Positions 27,219 through 36,172 of a DNA stretch of 64,000 nucleotides are shown here, piece by piece. The notes below the pieces were generated by a model that had not been told where the DNA came from, did not search any database, and was given only the letters and a program-made list of their open reading frames with translations. This DNA comes from Chitinophagaceae bacterium (GTDB lineage Bacteria; Bacteroidota; Bacteroidia; Chitinophagales; Chitinophagaceae): assembly GCA_023957125.1 (NCBI GenBank), contig JAMLHL010000015.1:53442-117441 (forward strand). The letters run 5' to 3'. Position 1 is the first letter of the stretch. Every line of letters starts with the position of its first letter. The translations under genes were made by a program, and so were the position numbers.

Positions 27219-27698
27219 ATGAAGACGGCGTTAAAAGTATCCGGCATATTATCGTGGATCAACCTGGTCATCGGCGGCATACTGGTGATCGGAGGACTGC
27301 TTAGCATGTTGGCCACTCCCAATGTATCCATAATATTAGTTTCCGTGGTGCTTACCGGTTCTATTGTGCTGCATAGTTATGCCACCCTGCAACTTCGTAA
27401 AAGCATTCTTCATCCTGAAGTGCCCCTGAGTAAACAAACCCCTGTGGGCATCCGGTTCATCGGATTTATGGCTTTATTCTTTGCTATTCTGAATATTGGC
27501 AATGCCGTGGTGATCATTCAAAATGCTGCTGAGGTGATCCAACAGGTGGAACTACCCTTCAAGCCGGAAGGCGTTAACCTGGTGGCTGCCGTAAAAGCCG
27601 CGGGGATATTTTCCCTGTTGTTCAGTGTAGGTATAGCAGTGAATGTATTGCTGAGCATTCGGTTACTCCGGTGGTACATGACCCGGGAGAAAGAATAA
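27219..27698 (+). CDS. Four-helix membrane protein, unknown function
   Basis: A 159-residue protein with about four hydrophobic helices (residues 8-31, 35-58, 77-102, 125-150) and a short basic C-terminus. It follows aspS by 22 nt and is probably co-transcribed. I recognise no family motif. Confidence 0.6.
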   Translation: MKTALKVSGILSWINLVIGGILVIGGLLSMLATPNVSIILVSVVLTGSIVLHSYATLQLRKSILHPEVPLSKQTPVGIRFIGFMALFFAILNIGNAVVIIQNAAEVIQQVELPFKPEGVNLVAAVKAAGIFSLLFSVGIAVNVLLSIRLLRWYMTREKE

Positions 27699-27819
27699 AA
27701 TACCCCACCGTTGTTGGTAGCATTGTCGGTCATCGCTATGCAGTTGTTGCTACAGGAGGCGTTTTCTTTCGCCCTGATCATCCCGGCGCTTCTTATCTGT
27801 TTGTGGATGCGGTGTGGCA

Positions 27820-27903
27820 GCGGTCTGACCTTCGGTACCGACCGCAACCCCGCTGTGCGAGGCGTCCTCGCCTCGCATTACCTTGTTGTCGCCTCCCGGC
27901 GAC
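27820..27903. repeat. Palindromic element with three hairpins, downstream of norB
   Basis: Hairpin 1: GCGGTC (27820-27825) with GACCGC (27840-27845) around a 14-nt loop. Hairpin 2: perfect 9-bp stem at 27856-27864/27869-27877 with loop TCCT. Hairpin 3: GTCGCC/GGCGAC at 27888-27903 with loop TCCC. Hairpin 1 recurs at 58980-59005 with 25 of 26 bases identical. The element lies 46 nt past the norB stop and could also end its transcript. Confidence 0.75.
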
Positions 27904-27949
27904 CTGAAACCCCGTATCCTATATACTCCTCTCCTGCCCGCCGTCCAAC

Positions 27950-29866
27950 TTAATTAAGTTTACCCACTTTCACTTTCCACAGCTCCGGCCCATCTTCTAA
28001 GTTTTCCCAGGCAAAACCCACACCCAGTACTTTATGCAGGTTAACGTGTTGCTCAGCCATATTTTTATCGGAGATCATTATCAACGCATCGCCGTGTTCA
28101 AGGCGGCTGAACACTTCAAGAATACGTTCTTCTTTCGCTGCCGTACCATTTCCGTTCCTGAAATCAATCGTCTGCAAGGCACTGTTTTCAGTATTCCGGA
28201 GCACCTGGAGCAGATTCTGCCGTTTTTCAAAAGCGGAGAGGAAGCGCGAAGCAAAGGCAAGGGTGATCAACATCAATCCCACATAGCCAATCCCCATAAC
28301 GATGTAGGGTATGGTAGGATTTCCTTCTCTCACACTATTCAGGTTAAAAGAAAAAACGCCTGCGGTAACTACCAGTCCGAAAAACCAGATGCCTGCCAGC
28401 CAGGTTCCAAATTCATTGGATGACATTTTCTTTCCCCATCGCCCGATCCGTTTTTGGGGAATATATTCAACATTAAACACTTTGCTGTCCTGTTCAGAAA
28501 TCTCCCTGTTTTTCATCGTCACCAAATCATAAATCAGGATAAGGGACCCGCACAGGAAAATAAAAGCCGAGAAGCCCAGAAGCACTCTTGCGTTGGCCAT
28601 GGCAGGGCGTACCTGGTGCCCCCACCAGTCCAATCCCAGGATGCGGTAAACATAAATCTGCTTGGTGCCGCCATAAGCAAAACTGCCCATGATCCCCAGC
28701 AGTCCCAGGAAGAGCAGCCAGAAGCTTAGCTTACCCAAATACTCTCTGAACCGGTAAATATTCTTATACTTTCGTATGGCTTCGTAAGCGGCGCCTATAA
28801 CCAGTAACCCAAAAGCGCCAAACAACGCCAGGTGTCCGTGGGCTGCCGTAAGCCAGGTGCCGTGTTCCCAGATGTTGGCATAAGCCATCGTCATGGTAAA
28901 ACCCAATACCCCCGCGCCCACCGATTCAAACAATGCCGAACCGAAAATAAAATAGAAGGCCGGCTTATTCTCAATGGGCGTTACCCCATGCTTTTCATCA
29001 AGATATACATGCCAGATACAGAAGATAAGTGGAAGCGGTTCCAAAGCGCTGAACAAAGACCCCCAGAACTGCCAGAAAGCTGGTGTGCCGATCCAGAAAT
29101 AATGATGAGAATTTCCGATAAGTCCGCTTAAAACCACGAGGCTTACGCCCCAAAACACGGCAAAGCCTACCTCTTTTTCATCTGCGCCAAAAAACCTCGA
29201 CAATAAAAATCCTATTAACGTAATATGAATGATCTCCCACACCGCTTCCACCCAATAGTGTACTACATACCAACGAAAATATTCCTGGGTGTCTAGATTT
29301 TTAGAAGATACCAAGGTAAATATCCACACGGCTGCCAGTCCGCAAACCCCGATCGCAAGTCCCCAATGCAATTCATTCCAGCGCTTCACTTTTTTGGGAA
29401 ACATAAACAGGGTGAGGTATGCGAAGATGCTGAATCCAACCAACAACAGGATGTCCGTAACACGACCGGCTTCCAGGAATTCTTTCCCCTGCTGCAGCCA
29501 GGGCGTATTACCTACATATCCTGCAATACCTTTCTGCGCCAGCGGCAGCGTGGCTGCTGTCCATACTACAATTACCATGAGCGCATAAAACAAAAACTTC
29601 ACCAGCCACATCGGCTTTATATCTTTTTGACCCAAAAGGGGGCCCACAAACAGAATGGTACCGATGAATCCGGTAACAATCCAAATCACCCCTAAGTTAA
29701 GGTGGAAAGCCCTGGCTACATTAAAGTTGATAAGGCCCTGTAAAAGCTCCGGATCCATTTGCATGAGCGCCAGTAAAAAGCCGAACAAGATCTGAAAAGC
29801 AAAAAGCACCAGCATCAGCATGAAAAACCGGTAAGAAAAATGCTGGGTTTTATATTGAAAGTCCAT
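27950..29866 (-). CDS. norB: Nitric oxide reductase large subunit NorB
   Basis: A 638-residue heme-copper-oxidase superfamily protein with 12 or more helices that reduces NO to N2O. The diagnostic residues are present: heme b ligand in ARAFHLNLG, FeB ligands His and Glu in HYWVEAVWE, the His pair in NSHHYFWIG, the Glu in SALEPLPL, and the heme b3/b His pair in AHGHLALFG. The Glu in place of the Tyr-His cross-link helix separates NOR from oxygen-reducing oxidases. It lies 6 nt after norC and lacks the N-terminal quinol-oxidising extension of qNOR, so cytochrome c is the likely donor. Confidence 0.9.
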   Translation of the reverse strand: MDFQYKTQHFSYRFFMLMLVLFAFQILFGFLLALMQMDPELLQGLINFNVARAFHLNLGVIWIVTGFIGTILFVGPLLGQKDIKPMWLVKFLFYALMVIVVWTAATLPLAQKGIAGYVGNTPWLQQGKEFLEAGRVTDILLLVGFSIFAYLTLFMFPKKVKRWNELHWGLAIGVCGLAAVWIFTLVSSKNLDTQEYFRWYVVHYWVEAVWEIIHITLIGFLLSRFFGADEKEVGFAVFWGVSLVVLSGLIGNSHHYFWIGTPAFWQFWGSLFSALEPLPLIFCIWHVYLDEKHGVTPIENKPAFYFIFGSALFESVGAGVLGFTMTMAYANIWEHGTWLTAAHGHLALFGAFGLLVIGAAYEAIRKYKNIYRFREYLGKLSFWLLFLGLLGIMGSFAYGGTKQIYVYRILGLDWWGHQVRPAMANARVLLGFSAFIFLCGSLILIYDLVTMKNREISEQDSKVFNVEYIPQKRIGRWGKKMSSNEFGTWLAGIWFFGLVVTAGVFSFNLNSVREGNPTIPYIVMGIGYVGLMLITLAFASRFLSAFEKRQNLLQVLRNTENSALQTIDFRNGNGTAAKEERILEVFSRLEHGDALIMISDKNMAEQHVNLHKVLGVGFAWENLEDGPELWKVKVGKLN

Positions 29867-29872
29867 CAGTTT

Positions 29873-30850
29873 CTATTTTAGGGTCTTGAGGTAAGTAATA
29901 ATATCCGTGATATGTTCATCGGTAACCATCCCTTTAAACGAGGGCATGACGCCGGTGGGATATCCCTTCACGATATCGGCGTTGGGATCAAGAATGGATT
30001 TTATCAGGTAGGCGTCATCTGCGGCAACGGTATTGCCATTATCCAGGCTCACTTGCGATCCGTATAAACCTTTAAAGGAGGGGCCAATTAATTTAGAACC
30101 ATCGGTAGAGTGACAGGCAGCACAACCAAGATCAATGGTTAGCTGTTGCCCGCTAACAGCAGGAGAAGCGTTTGTATTCAATTCATTACCCTGTTGTCCG
30201 GCGGGTTTGGAGGCGGAAGAGAAAGACCGGATCAGCCCGCTTTCCTTTTCTAATTTATCTGCCTCATCATCTATCACCGATTGCCTGGCCTTCACCTCTG
30301 GTGGCCAGCCGGCCGTGTTAAGCTGTGCACTGTATTTAAAGAATGCGATCAGCGCGTCAATTTCCTCACCGGAGAAGTTGAGATTGGGCATCAGCGCTTT
30401 TACACCCGCTCTCCGGTCAATTCTTTCCTTCGCACCTTCATATTTCTCCAGGTACGCGTCAAAGTTAGCGTCATCAATTTCTCCGTCATTTTTCAATTGC
30501 TGAAAGTTCACATTTACGATAGCCTGTGTGGGATAAGTGCCGGGCGAGCCTAAATATGCTTTCAGCCAGGCCGCCCCGGTTTTTTCATACACCTTTGTCA
30601 GGTCGGGAGCAAAATAAGCGCCATTGCCCACAATGGTATGACAGTCCATTCCATTATACGCCTGGAACACCTGTTTTCCTTTTAACGCGCTTTGGTTATT
30701 AAATGAAATGTTTTCCGTGTTGGGTCGCTTTCTTACTTCCGAACCGGTAAAAGAAAAGATACTCAATACGATCCAAATTCCGATCATGCCAATGATGATC
30801 CAGATGGCGACCTTCCGCGCTTTTTTTTCTTTTTCTATAAAACTACTCAT
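29873..30850 (-). CDS. norC: NorC-like membrane cytochrome c, diheme architecture with an altered first site
   Basis: A 325-residue protein with an N-terminal membrane anchor (about residues 13-34) and two cytochrome c domains. The first matches NorC (GNGAYFAPDLTKVYEKTG), but its heme motif reads G67-M-D-C70-H71, so the first Cys of CxxCH is Gly. The second domain, after a Ser/Asn-rich linker (about 205-230), has an intact CAACH and a distal Met region (GVMPSFKGM). The usual NorC is about 150 residues with one heme, so this is a fused form. It feeds electrons to NorB and overlaps the upstream small gene by 8 nt. Confidence 0.87.
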   Translation of the reverse strand: MSSFIEKEKKARKVAIWIIIGMIGIWIVLSIFSFTGSEVRKRPNTENISFNNQSALKGKQVFQAYNGMDCHTIVGNGAYFAPDLTKVYEKTGAAWLKAYLGSPGTYPTQAIVNVNFQQLKNDGEIDDANFDAYLEKYEGAKERIDRRAGVKALMPNLNFSGEEIDALIAFFKYSAQLNTAGWPPEVKARQSVIDDEADKLEKESGLIRSFSSASKPAGQQGNELNTNASPAVSGQQLTIDLGCAACHSTDGSKLIGPSFKGLYGSQVSLDNGNTVAADDAYLIKSILDPNADIVKGYPTGVMPSFKGMVTDEHITDIITYLKTLK

Positions 30851-31082
30851 GTTCTCCCCCGTTAATATTATGATGCGTCATATGATTTAATAATATTTTC
30901 AAGGCCCTTAAAAAAGCCCAGGTAACATAGAAACTCAATAAAAAACCAACGACATAATAGATGATCCAGGCTATGACAGAATCGCCGAAGAAGGTTAAAC
31001 CAAAATCCCAGGGCGTTGATATCCATACAAAAATGATATTCAGCAACAGGGCGATGATAAACGTTTGTCGTTTTGCGTGCAT
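30843..31082 (-). CDS. Small two-helix membrane protein heading the nor operon
   Basis: A 79-residue protein with hydrophobic helices at about residues 8-25 and 34-63 and a His-rich tail (HMTHHNINGGEHE). It overlaps the norC start by 8 nt, which points to translational coupling. Position and tail suggest an assembly, metal-handling or accessory part of NO reductase, but I do not recognise the family. Confidence 0.6.
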   Translation of the reverse strand: MHAKRQTFIIALLLNIIFVWISTPWDFGLTFFGDSVIAWIIYYVVGFLLSFYVTWAFLRALKILLNHMTHHNINGGEHE

Positions 31083-31179
31083 AAAAATTCGTTTTAAAAA
31101 TCAGACATCTCCTTTCTAATCATACCGGGGATGATATTTCACTTACTCACCCTCCTTAAAAACCGTTACGGTGATTGGA

Positions 31180-31219
31180 CAAAATTATAATAAAGGATAA
31201 TATTGTCCTTTATTATAAT
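31180..31219 (-). promoter_or_regulatory. 36-bp palindromic operator and -7 box of the nor operon
   Basis: Arms at 31184-31197 and 31206-31219 are perfect 14-bp inverted repeats. The 8-nt centre is also symmetric except for one pair, giving a 36-bp near-perfect palindrome with core AAAGGATAATATTGTCCTTT. On the minus strand the proximal arm overlaps TAATTTTG (31180-31187), an exact TAnnTTTG -7 box about 100 nt before the first nor gene. This is the layout of a repressor site. An NO-sensing Rrf2/NsrR-like or Crp/Fnr-like protein is the natural candidate, by inference. Confidence 0.65.
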
Positions 31220-31429
31220 CAAATATTCCCAATTTAGAAAATGAGATCCGATAACCCTGTATTTTTACTCTCCGTTAACAATATAAAAACTTTATATCCT
31301 GTTGATGCAGCAACAGGATTTCCCGCAGTGTTTCTATCAGATGAGTATTGTGCGCCAGGTATGAACACGGTGGTTTGGCTTGAGGATCAGGGCTTCCCTC
31401 CAAAGGGATTGCGGCTATCAATGCTTTCA

Positions 31430-32617
31430 TTAACCCTTCACTTCTATCGTGGCGCCCAGCCAGGCCATCATCCCCGCACCCAACGGGATGGCATCTTCGT
31501 CCACGTTGAAGGTGGAAGTATGCACGCCCGACGTGATGCCCCTGCTTTTATTACCTACGCCCAAACGGAAAAAGCAACCGGGGATCACCTGCGAATAGTA
31601 GCCGAAGTCTTCTGCTCCCATTCTTAATTCCGATTCTTCCACATTTTCCTTCCCGGCATATTCCGCAGCCGCGGCTTCCGCAATCGCGTTTAGCTGTTCA
31701 TTATTATATACGGCGGGATAGCCCACATCAATTTTAATATCAATCTCCGCCCCCATACTGTGCACCAGTTCAGTGGATAACTTACGGATAAGCTCATGCG
31801 CTTTGAACCTCCAGGTTTCATCCATAGCCCGAAAGGTACCCATCAACTTCACTTCACCGGGTATTACATTGGTGGTGTGTCCACCCTGGAAAGAAGTAAT
31901 GGACAATACGGAAGGATCAAATGGATTGCGGTTGCGGCTCACAATTTGCTGCAAAGCCACCACCAGTTGAGATGCCACCAGGATCGGATCGGCGGTTTCC
32001 TGCGGCGCGGCTGCATGTCCGCCCTTACTGCTAACCGTTATGAACAATTCATCGGCGCTGGCCATGATCTTTCCCCCTCTGAAACGATACCTCCCGATCT
32101 CGAGTTGAGGATGCACATGCATGCCTACGATAGCGGAAGGCCGCGGATTTTCCAGAACGCCTTCTTTGATCAGCAAACTGGCACCTCCGGGATTTCTTTC
32201 TTCCCCCGGTTGAAAAATAAATTTCACGGTGCCTTCCCATTCCTCCCTCAGCTCATACAATATCCGTGCAGCGCCCAGTAAACAGGTGGTATGTACGTCA
32301 TGCCCGCAGGCGTGCATTACTCCCTGGTGCTTTGACCTGTAGGATATTTCGTTCTCCTCGGTGATTGGAAGAGCATCCATATCCGCCCGTAAGGCTATCA
32401 CCCGGCGCTCCGGATTTCTTCCTTTCAACAGGCCTACTACCCCCGTTGTTGCTTTCACTTCAAAGGGGATGCCTATATGGCGCAACTGTTGCTGTATAAA
32501 CTTTGAAGTCTCAAATTCCCGGTAGCTTAATTCGGGATAGGCATGCAAATGACGCCTGATGGCGATGAAATCGGAAGTGTATTGCGACGCTAATTGCTGA
32601 ATACGATCTTTTAACAT
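31430..32617 (-). CDS. M20-family amidohydrolase (N-acyl amino acid / hippurate hydrolase type)
   Basis: A 395-residue dinuclear metallopeptidase-like enzyme. Metal and catalytic motifs: LRADMDALPI, HACGHDVHTT, FQPGEERNPGG, and MRMGAEDFGYYSQ-like ELRMGAEDFGYY. Members hydrolyse N-acyl amino acids, hippurate or indole-acetyl conjugates. No signal peptide is seen, so it is probably cytoplasmic. It starts 31 nt after the metallophosphoesterase on the same strand and may be the last gene of the SusC/SusD-hydrolase transcript. Confidence 0.85.
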   Translation of the reverse strand: MLKDRIQQLASQYTSDFIAIRRHLHAYPELSYREFETSKFIQQQLRHIGIPFEVKATTGVVGLLKGRNPERRVIALRADMDALPITEENEISYRSKHQGVMHACGHDVHTTCLLGAARILYELREEWEGTVKFIFQPGEERNPGGASLLIKEGVLENPRPSAIVGMHVHPQLEIGRYRFRGGKIMASADELFITVSSKGGHAAAPQETADPILVASQLVVALQQIVSRNRNPFDPSVLSITSFQGGHTTNVIPGEVKLMGTFRAMDETWRFKAHELIRKLSTELVHSMGAEIDIKIDVGYPAVYNNEQLNAIAEAAAAEYAGKENVEESELRMGAEDFGYYSQVIPGCFFRLGVGNKSRGITSGVHTSTFNVDEDAIPLGAGMMAWLGATIEVKG

Positions 32618-32648
32618 GCCGCAAAGATAGTCCGGTTAAAAATCCGTT

Positions 32649-33743
32649 TCACTCATCCAGTTCAAAATCAAAGCTGTCGTAATCCGCCGTCCGCCAGGCA
32701 TGTTGCTGGGTAGTGGGAGAGATGGCAAAGAAGGGGGAAAAAGTTTTCACTTTCACGGTTTTTCCGTCGGGCAAAAACTCCAGGATCCGCAGCCACCCGT
32801 CGCCGCCGTTGCCCTGCCAGCCGCCGCCCATGGCCTGTGCATTAAATACCATCTGGCTCACTTTTTTTCCTGCGGCATTTTTGTCCACTCTGAAACCCAC
32901 GTGCCCCCTGGCATCGTTGGGAGAACCGATATGTCCCGAAAAAACCATTTGAATATTGGAGGAAGGCTGTACCAGTTTCTTCCAGATAGCCGCTCCATAA
33001 TTACCATCCGTTATCGGGTACCCCTCTTTTTCAATTTGCTGGTTTTTGGCGTTTAAATAAGAATGGGTGAGGATGATGCCGGTATGATCCCTGTATTTCT
33101 CCTGGGCGAATACTTTCTTAGCCCAGTTGACGATGGTGTCGCGGGGAGCAAATTCGAGGGTCATCAGTAAAAACTTCCTGCCCCCGGGAGCGGTAAATTC
33201 ATAGGCCGCATTGTCCAGCGAAGGGATATTATCGCCATTCAACGCCACTTCCCTGATCCCCTTTTGGGTAAGAAAATTTTTATCTACCGGGAAGTAGTCA
33301 TTATAGTGAGAATGGCGGTTGCTGATGCTGTGGTATCCATAATCGTGGTTACCACCGGCCAGCATATAGGGTACTTTGCCATCCAAACGGTTAAACGCTT
33401 TCGATACCGCCTCCCATTGCTTTTTGCTGGGCTGGTTGGCAGATTTTCCATCGGGATTGATCATTTCATTGTGCTCCACCAGGTCGCCCGTGCAGATCAC
33501 CAGTTTGATATTCAGCGGCTCAACGTTTTCGCTTATCCACGCGGTCATCAAATCAAACAGGGGCTGATTGCGTTCAAACTTTTGATAGCTCTGCGGATCA
33601 GGCAGCATGATCATGGTCCATGAACCGGGGTTGGACAGTGCCGGCGGCTGATACGATGGTTGTGATTGTTGTGCCGTTGCCAGCGTAACAAAAAAAGCCA
33701 GCAATAATCCACCCACCATGTGGCGTACAAACTGTTTCATCAT
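32649..33743 (-). CDS. Secreted calcineurin-like metallophosphoesterase
   Basis: A 364-residue protein with signal peptide (FVRHMVGGLLLAFFVTLATAQQ). The metallophosphoesterase motifs are MLPDPQSY (in place of DxH), ICTGDLVEHNE, GGNHDYGYH, LTHSYLNA and FSGHIGSPNDARG. It probably removes phosphate from a phosphomonoester or cleaves a phosphodiester in the periplasm. It is 22 nt downstream of the pyrophosphatase-like gene in a run of phosphoesterases behind a SusC/SusD pair. Confidence 0.83.
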   Translation of the reverse strand: MMKQFVRHMVGGLLLAFFVTLATAQQSQPSYQPPALSNPGSWTMIMLPDPQSYQKFERNQPLFDLMTAWISENVEPLNIKLVICTGDLVEHNEMINPDGKSANQPSKKQWEAVSKAFNRLDGKVPYMLAGGNHDYGYHSISNRHSHYNDYFPVDKNFLTQKGIREVALNGDNIPSLDNAAYEFTAPGGRKFLLMTLEFAPRDTIVNWAKKVFAQEKYRDHTGIILTHSYLNAKNQQIEKEGYPITDGNYGAAIWKKLVQPSSNIQMVFSGHIGSPNDARGHVGFRVDKNAAGKKVSQMVFNAQAMGGGWQGNGGDGWLRILEFLPDGKTVKVKTFSPFFAISPTTQQHAWRTADYDSFDFELDE

Positions 33744-33765
33744 TGAGTAATAAGTTTTAGGTGCG

Positions 33766-35313
33766 TCATTTTAATGTTCTCACTGCTTTTGCGTCATTAA
33801 TATAACTGTATTTTCCCAGCCGGGTTCTCTCCAGTATGACCTTATATGTACCCCATTTGTATTTTGCTTCAGACACAAGGGTTTGTTTTTGAGGCTGCAA
33901 CTGCGACTGACTATCTCTGTCTTCTTTCAGCATCTCATACAAAATTCTTCCTTCCATTTCCACCGGGATACCTATGCCCTGAAAATACAAAACCGTAGGC
34001 ACAATATCAATATTAGAAGTAGGCAAATGATTTTCATAAGCGCTTCTGAACGAAGGACCGGAAGCCATCAGGGCAATATGGGTTTCATAACGACTGATCC
34101 CCCCGTGGCCGGCCACGCCACCGGCAAAATCCGTTCCGGCAAATCCCATACTATTTACCTGGTCATTCCAGTTTACGGCTACCAGTATATCCGCCGCACG
34201 CCCAGGATGATCCCAGTGTACCGATTCAAAAGACAAGGTGCCTTTCACCCACCCTTTCATTGATCCGGGTTTAGCGGCCCGGGTAAATATGGCTCCTATC
34301 CATTCTTCCTTTTGCAGAGAAGCCACTATCTTCTTTATCCGGTCCCGCTCGTGGTCTTTTACATATATCGCCCCACCCGCCAATATTACATCATCGGAGC
34401 TATTGCTTTCTTTCCATCCTTTTTCTATTAAAAAACCGGACAGGCCCTGTTTCCCGGTGTGCGTCACAAATCCATGATCTGCTGTAACAATGATATTAAA
34501 ACGATCTTCCAGTCCTTTTATCTTCAGGCTGTCCAGCAGCCTTCCAAATTCACGATCCACTATCTGCAATGCCTGTACGGTCTGCGGCACGCCAATACCA
34601 TGCTCATGCGCCACGCCATCCGGGTCGGAAAACCAGATAGCGCTTACTAACGGACCATCCGGCGCCAGGGTATATCTGCAAAGCGCATCTACGATCCAAT
34701 GGTGTCTTGACCCGTTGGCGTTTTCGCCCGGTGGTGGCATACCTATTGACGCCGCCAGCTCTTTCCTGAAACTTTCCGGCAAAACCAAATCCGGATTAAT
34801 GATCGCGCCATTCACCGTATGATTCTGTAAAAACGCCTGCCCGGTGGATCCCGAACTATAGACAAACATTTTCTCACCGTTTTGTTTCAACACTTCTCCC
34901 AGGGAAGGGGACGTAAGCAGGTTACCCGAAGTAACCTGCATCGCCGCCATCATCTGTTCTGCATCCCCGGTATTCAGGGCCTTGCCTGCATCCACGGCGG
35001 GGAGATACAAATTATTTCCCATCAGTCCATGCCTTTCGGGATAGGAAGCGGTTGCGTAGGATGCCGCATTTACCCTGGTAACGGTGGGGAACACACTATG
35101 ATGGTCTTTTCCGAAGGCAGCGTTCCGACGGAATGTATACAAACGGGGCATCCAGTCCTGCCGGATATAATCGGGACGCAACCCGTCGAACACCACGATG
35201 AGCGTACGTACTTTGGTATCCCCCTGATTAGCGGCAGCAATAGCTTGCGCCTTTATGTTCCCGGGAAAAATAAAAAGCCATCCAGAAAGAAAAAATGTGA
35301 TCGTCAATTTCAT
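33766..35313 (-). CDS. Secreted nucleotide pyrophosphatase/phosphodiesterase (NPP-like)
   Basis: A 515-residue alkaline-phosphatase-superfamily protein with signal peptide (MKLTITFFLSGWLFIFPGNIKAQ). Motifs: metal Asp in VVFDGLRPDYI, Thr nucleophile in VFPTVTRVNAASYATASYPERHGLMGN, metal sites in WFSDPDGVAHEHG, TADHGFVTH and VAGHGGISRYETH. NPP enzymes cleave nucleotide phosphodiesters or phospholipid head groups. It starts 3 nt after the EEP gene stop, so the two are co-translated. Confidence 0.85.
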   Translation of the reverse strand: MKLTITFFLSGWLFIFPGNIKAQAIAAANQGDTKVRTLIVVFDGLRPDYIRQDWMPRLYTFRRNAAFGKDHHSVFPTVTRVNAASYATASYPERHGLMGNNLYLPAVDAGKALNTGDAEQMMAAMQVTSGNLLTSPSLGEVLKQNGEKMFVYSSGSTGQAFLQNHTVNGAIINPDLVLPESFRKELAASIGMPPPGENANGSRHHWIVDALCRYTLAPDGPLVSAIWFSDPDGVAHEHGIGVPQTVQALQIVDREFGRLLDSLKIKGLEDRFNIIVTADHGFVTHTGKQGLSGFLIEKGWKESNSSDDVILAGGAIYVKDHERDRIKKIVASLQKEEWIGAIFTRAAKPGSMKGWVKGTLSFESVHWDHPGRAADILVAVNWNDQVNSMGFAGTDFAGGVAGHGGISRYETHIALMASGPSFRSAYENHLPTSNIDIVPTVLYFQGIGIPVEMEGRILYEMLKEDRDSQSQLQPQKQTLVSEAKYKWGTYKVILERTRLGKYSYINDAKAVRTLK

Positions 35314-35316
35314 ACT

Positions 35317-36156
35317 CTAATTAATAATTGCCTTAATCATCACCGGCTGATGGTCGGAAGGATAGCGCTGGTCTTTAGCGTCGGTAAGTACGCCGTATTT
35401 AAGCACCCTGATACCAGGGCTCACAAAAATATAGTCTATCCGCCATTTTAAAGGAGCATCGAATTTGAACGCGTTAAAAGTACCGGCAGGGCCATAAGGC
35501 GGCGTTTCGGTTACTTTATAGGAATCTCTTAAAATGGTCTGCATTTCCTGAATCTGTTCGGTTTCCGGCGTAGAGTTAAAGTCTCCCACGCTGATCACAG
35601 GCGCTCCTTTGGCAATCTCTTTGATTTTTTTAACCATCAGTTTCCCGGATTCCTGCCTCGCAACAACGCCCTGGTGGTCGAAATGTACGCAGAAGAAAAA
35701 GAATTTTTTCTTTGTTTTCAAATCTTTGAATTCCCCCCAGGAGCAGATCCTGTTGCAGCATTTGGCATCCCATCCTTTTCCGGGAACTTCGGGCGTTTCG
35801 CTTAACCAGAAGTCGCCCGACTGCAACAATTGAAACCTGCTTTTCCGGTAAAAGATAGCGCTGTGTTCGCCCGCCTCTTTTCCGTCATCGCGGCCTTTGC
35901 CGATATAAGCGTATTCTTCCATTTCGGCCAGATCTTTGATTTGATCTATCAACCCCTCTTCGGTTCCGAAAATATCAAATTCATGAAAACGGATCAGGGC
36001 CTTCACATTCTCTTTGCGGTTAGGCCAGGCATTAATACCGTCTCCCGGATTATTATAACGAAGATTATACGTAGCGATGATCACCGGTTCATTCTTCTGC
36101 GCCAACACAGGTTGCACAAAAAGAGATACCAGCAAAGAAAATAAGATTTGTTTCAT
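35317..36156 (-). CDS. Secreted endonuclease/exonuclease/phosphatase (EEP) family hydrolase
   Basis: A 279-residue protein with signal peptide (MKQILFSLLVSLFVQPVLAQ). The EEP catalytic set is complete: TYNLRYNN, GTEEG (metal Glu), FCVHFDHQG, VGDFNSTPE, RIDYIFVS and the terminal YPSDHQPV. EEP enzymes cleave phosphodiesters in nucleic acids, sphingomyelin or inositol phosphates; these secreted Bacteroidota forms lack a firm substrate. It starts only about 20 nt after the terminator-like hairpin that follows susD. Confidence 0.87.
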   Translation of the reverse strand: MKQILFSLLVSLFVQPVLAQKNEPVIIATYNLRYNNPGDGINAWPNRKENVKALIRFHEFDIFGTEEGLIDQIKDLAEMEEYAYIGKGRDDGKEAGEHSAIFYRKSRFQLLQSGDFWLSETPEVPGKGWDAKCCNRICSWGEFKDLKTKKKFFFFCVHFDHQGVVARQESGKLMVKKIKEIAKGAPVISVGDFNSTPETEQIQEMQTILRDSYKVTETPPYGPAGTFNAFKFDAPLKWRIDYIFVSPGIRVLKYGVLTDAKDQRYPSDHQPVMIKAIIN

Positions 36157-36172
36157 TGTTAAAGAGGTTTAA

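Noticed and set aside
27711..27953. 80-residue plus-strand frame with a hydrophobic start
   Set aside because: The second half is the palindromic element; the hydrophobic first part alone is not enough support.
27950..29866. cbb3-type cytochrome oxidase subunit I
   Set aside because: The FeB-ligating Glu in HYWVEAVWE and the SALEPLPL Glu, plus the NorC partner, identify NO reductase.
31241..31627. 128-residue plus-strand frame
   Set aside because: The second half is antisense to the M20 gene and the first half shows no family; expected by chance.
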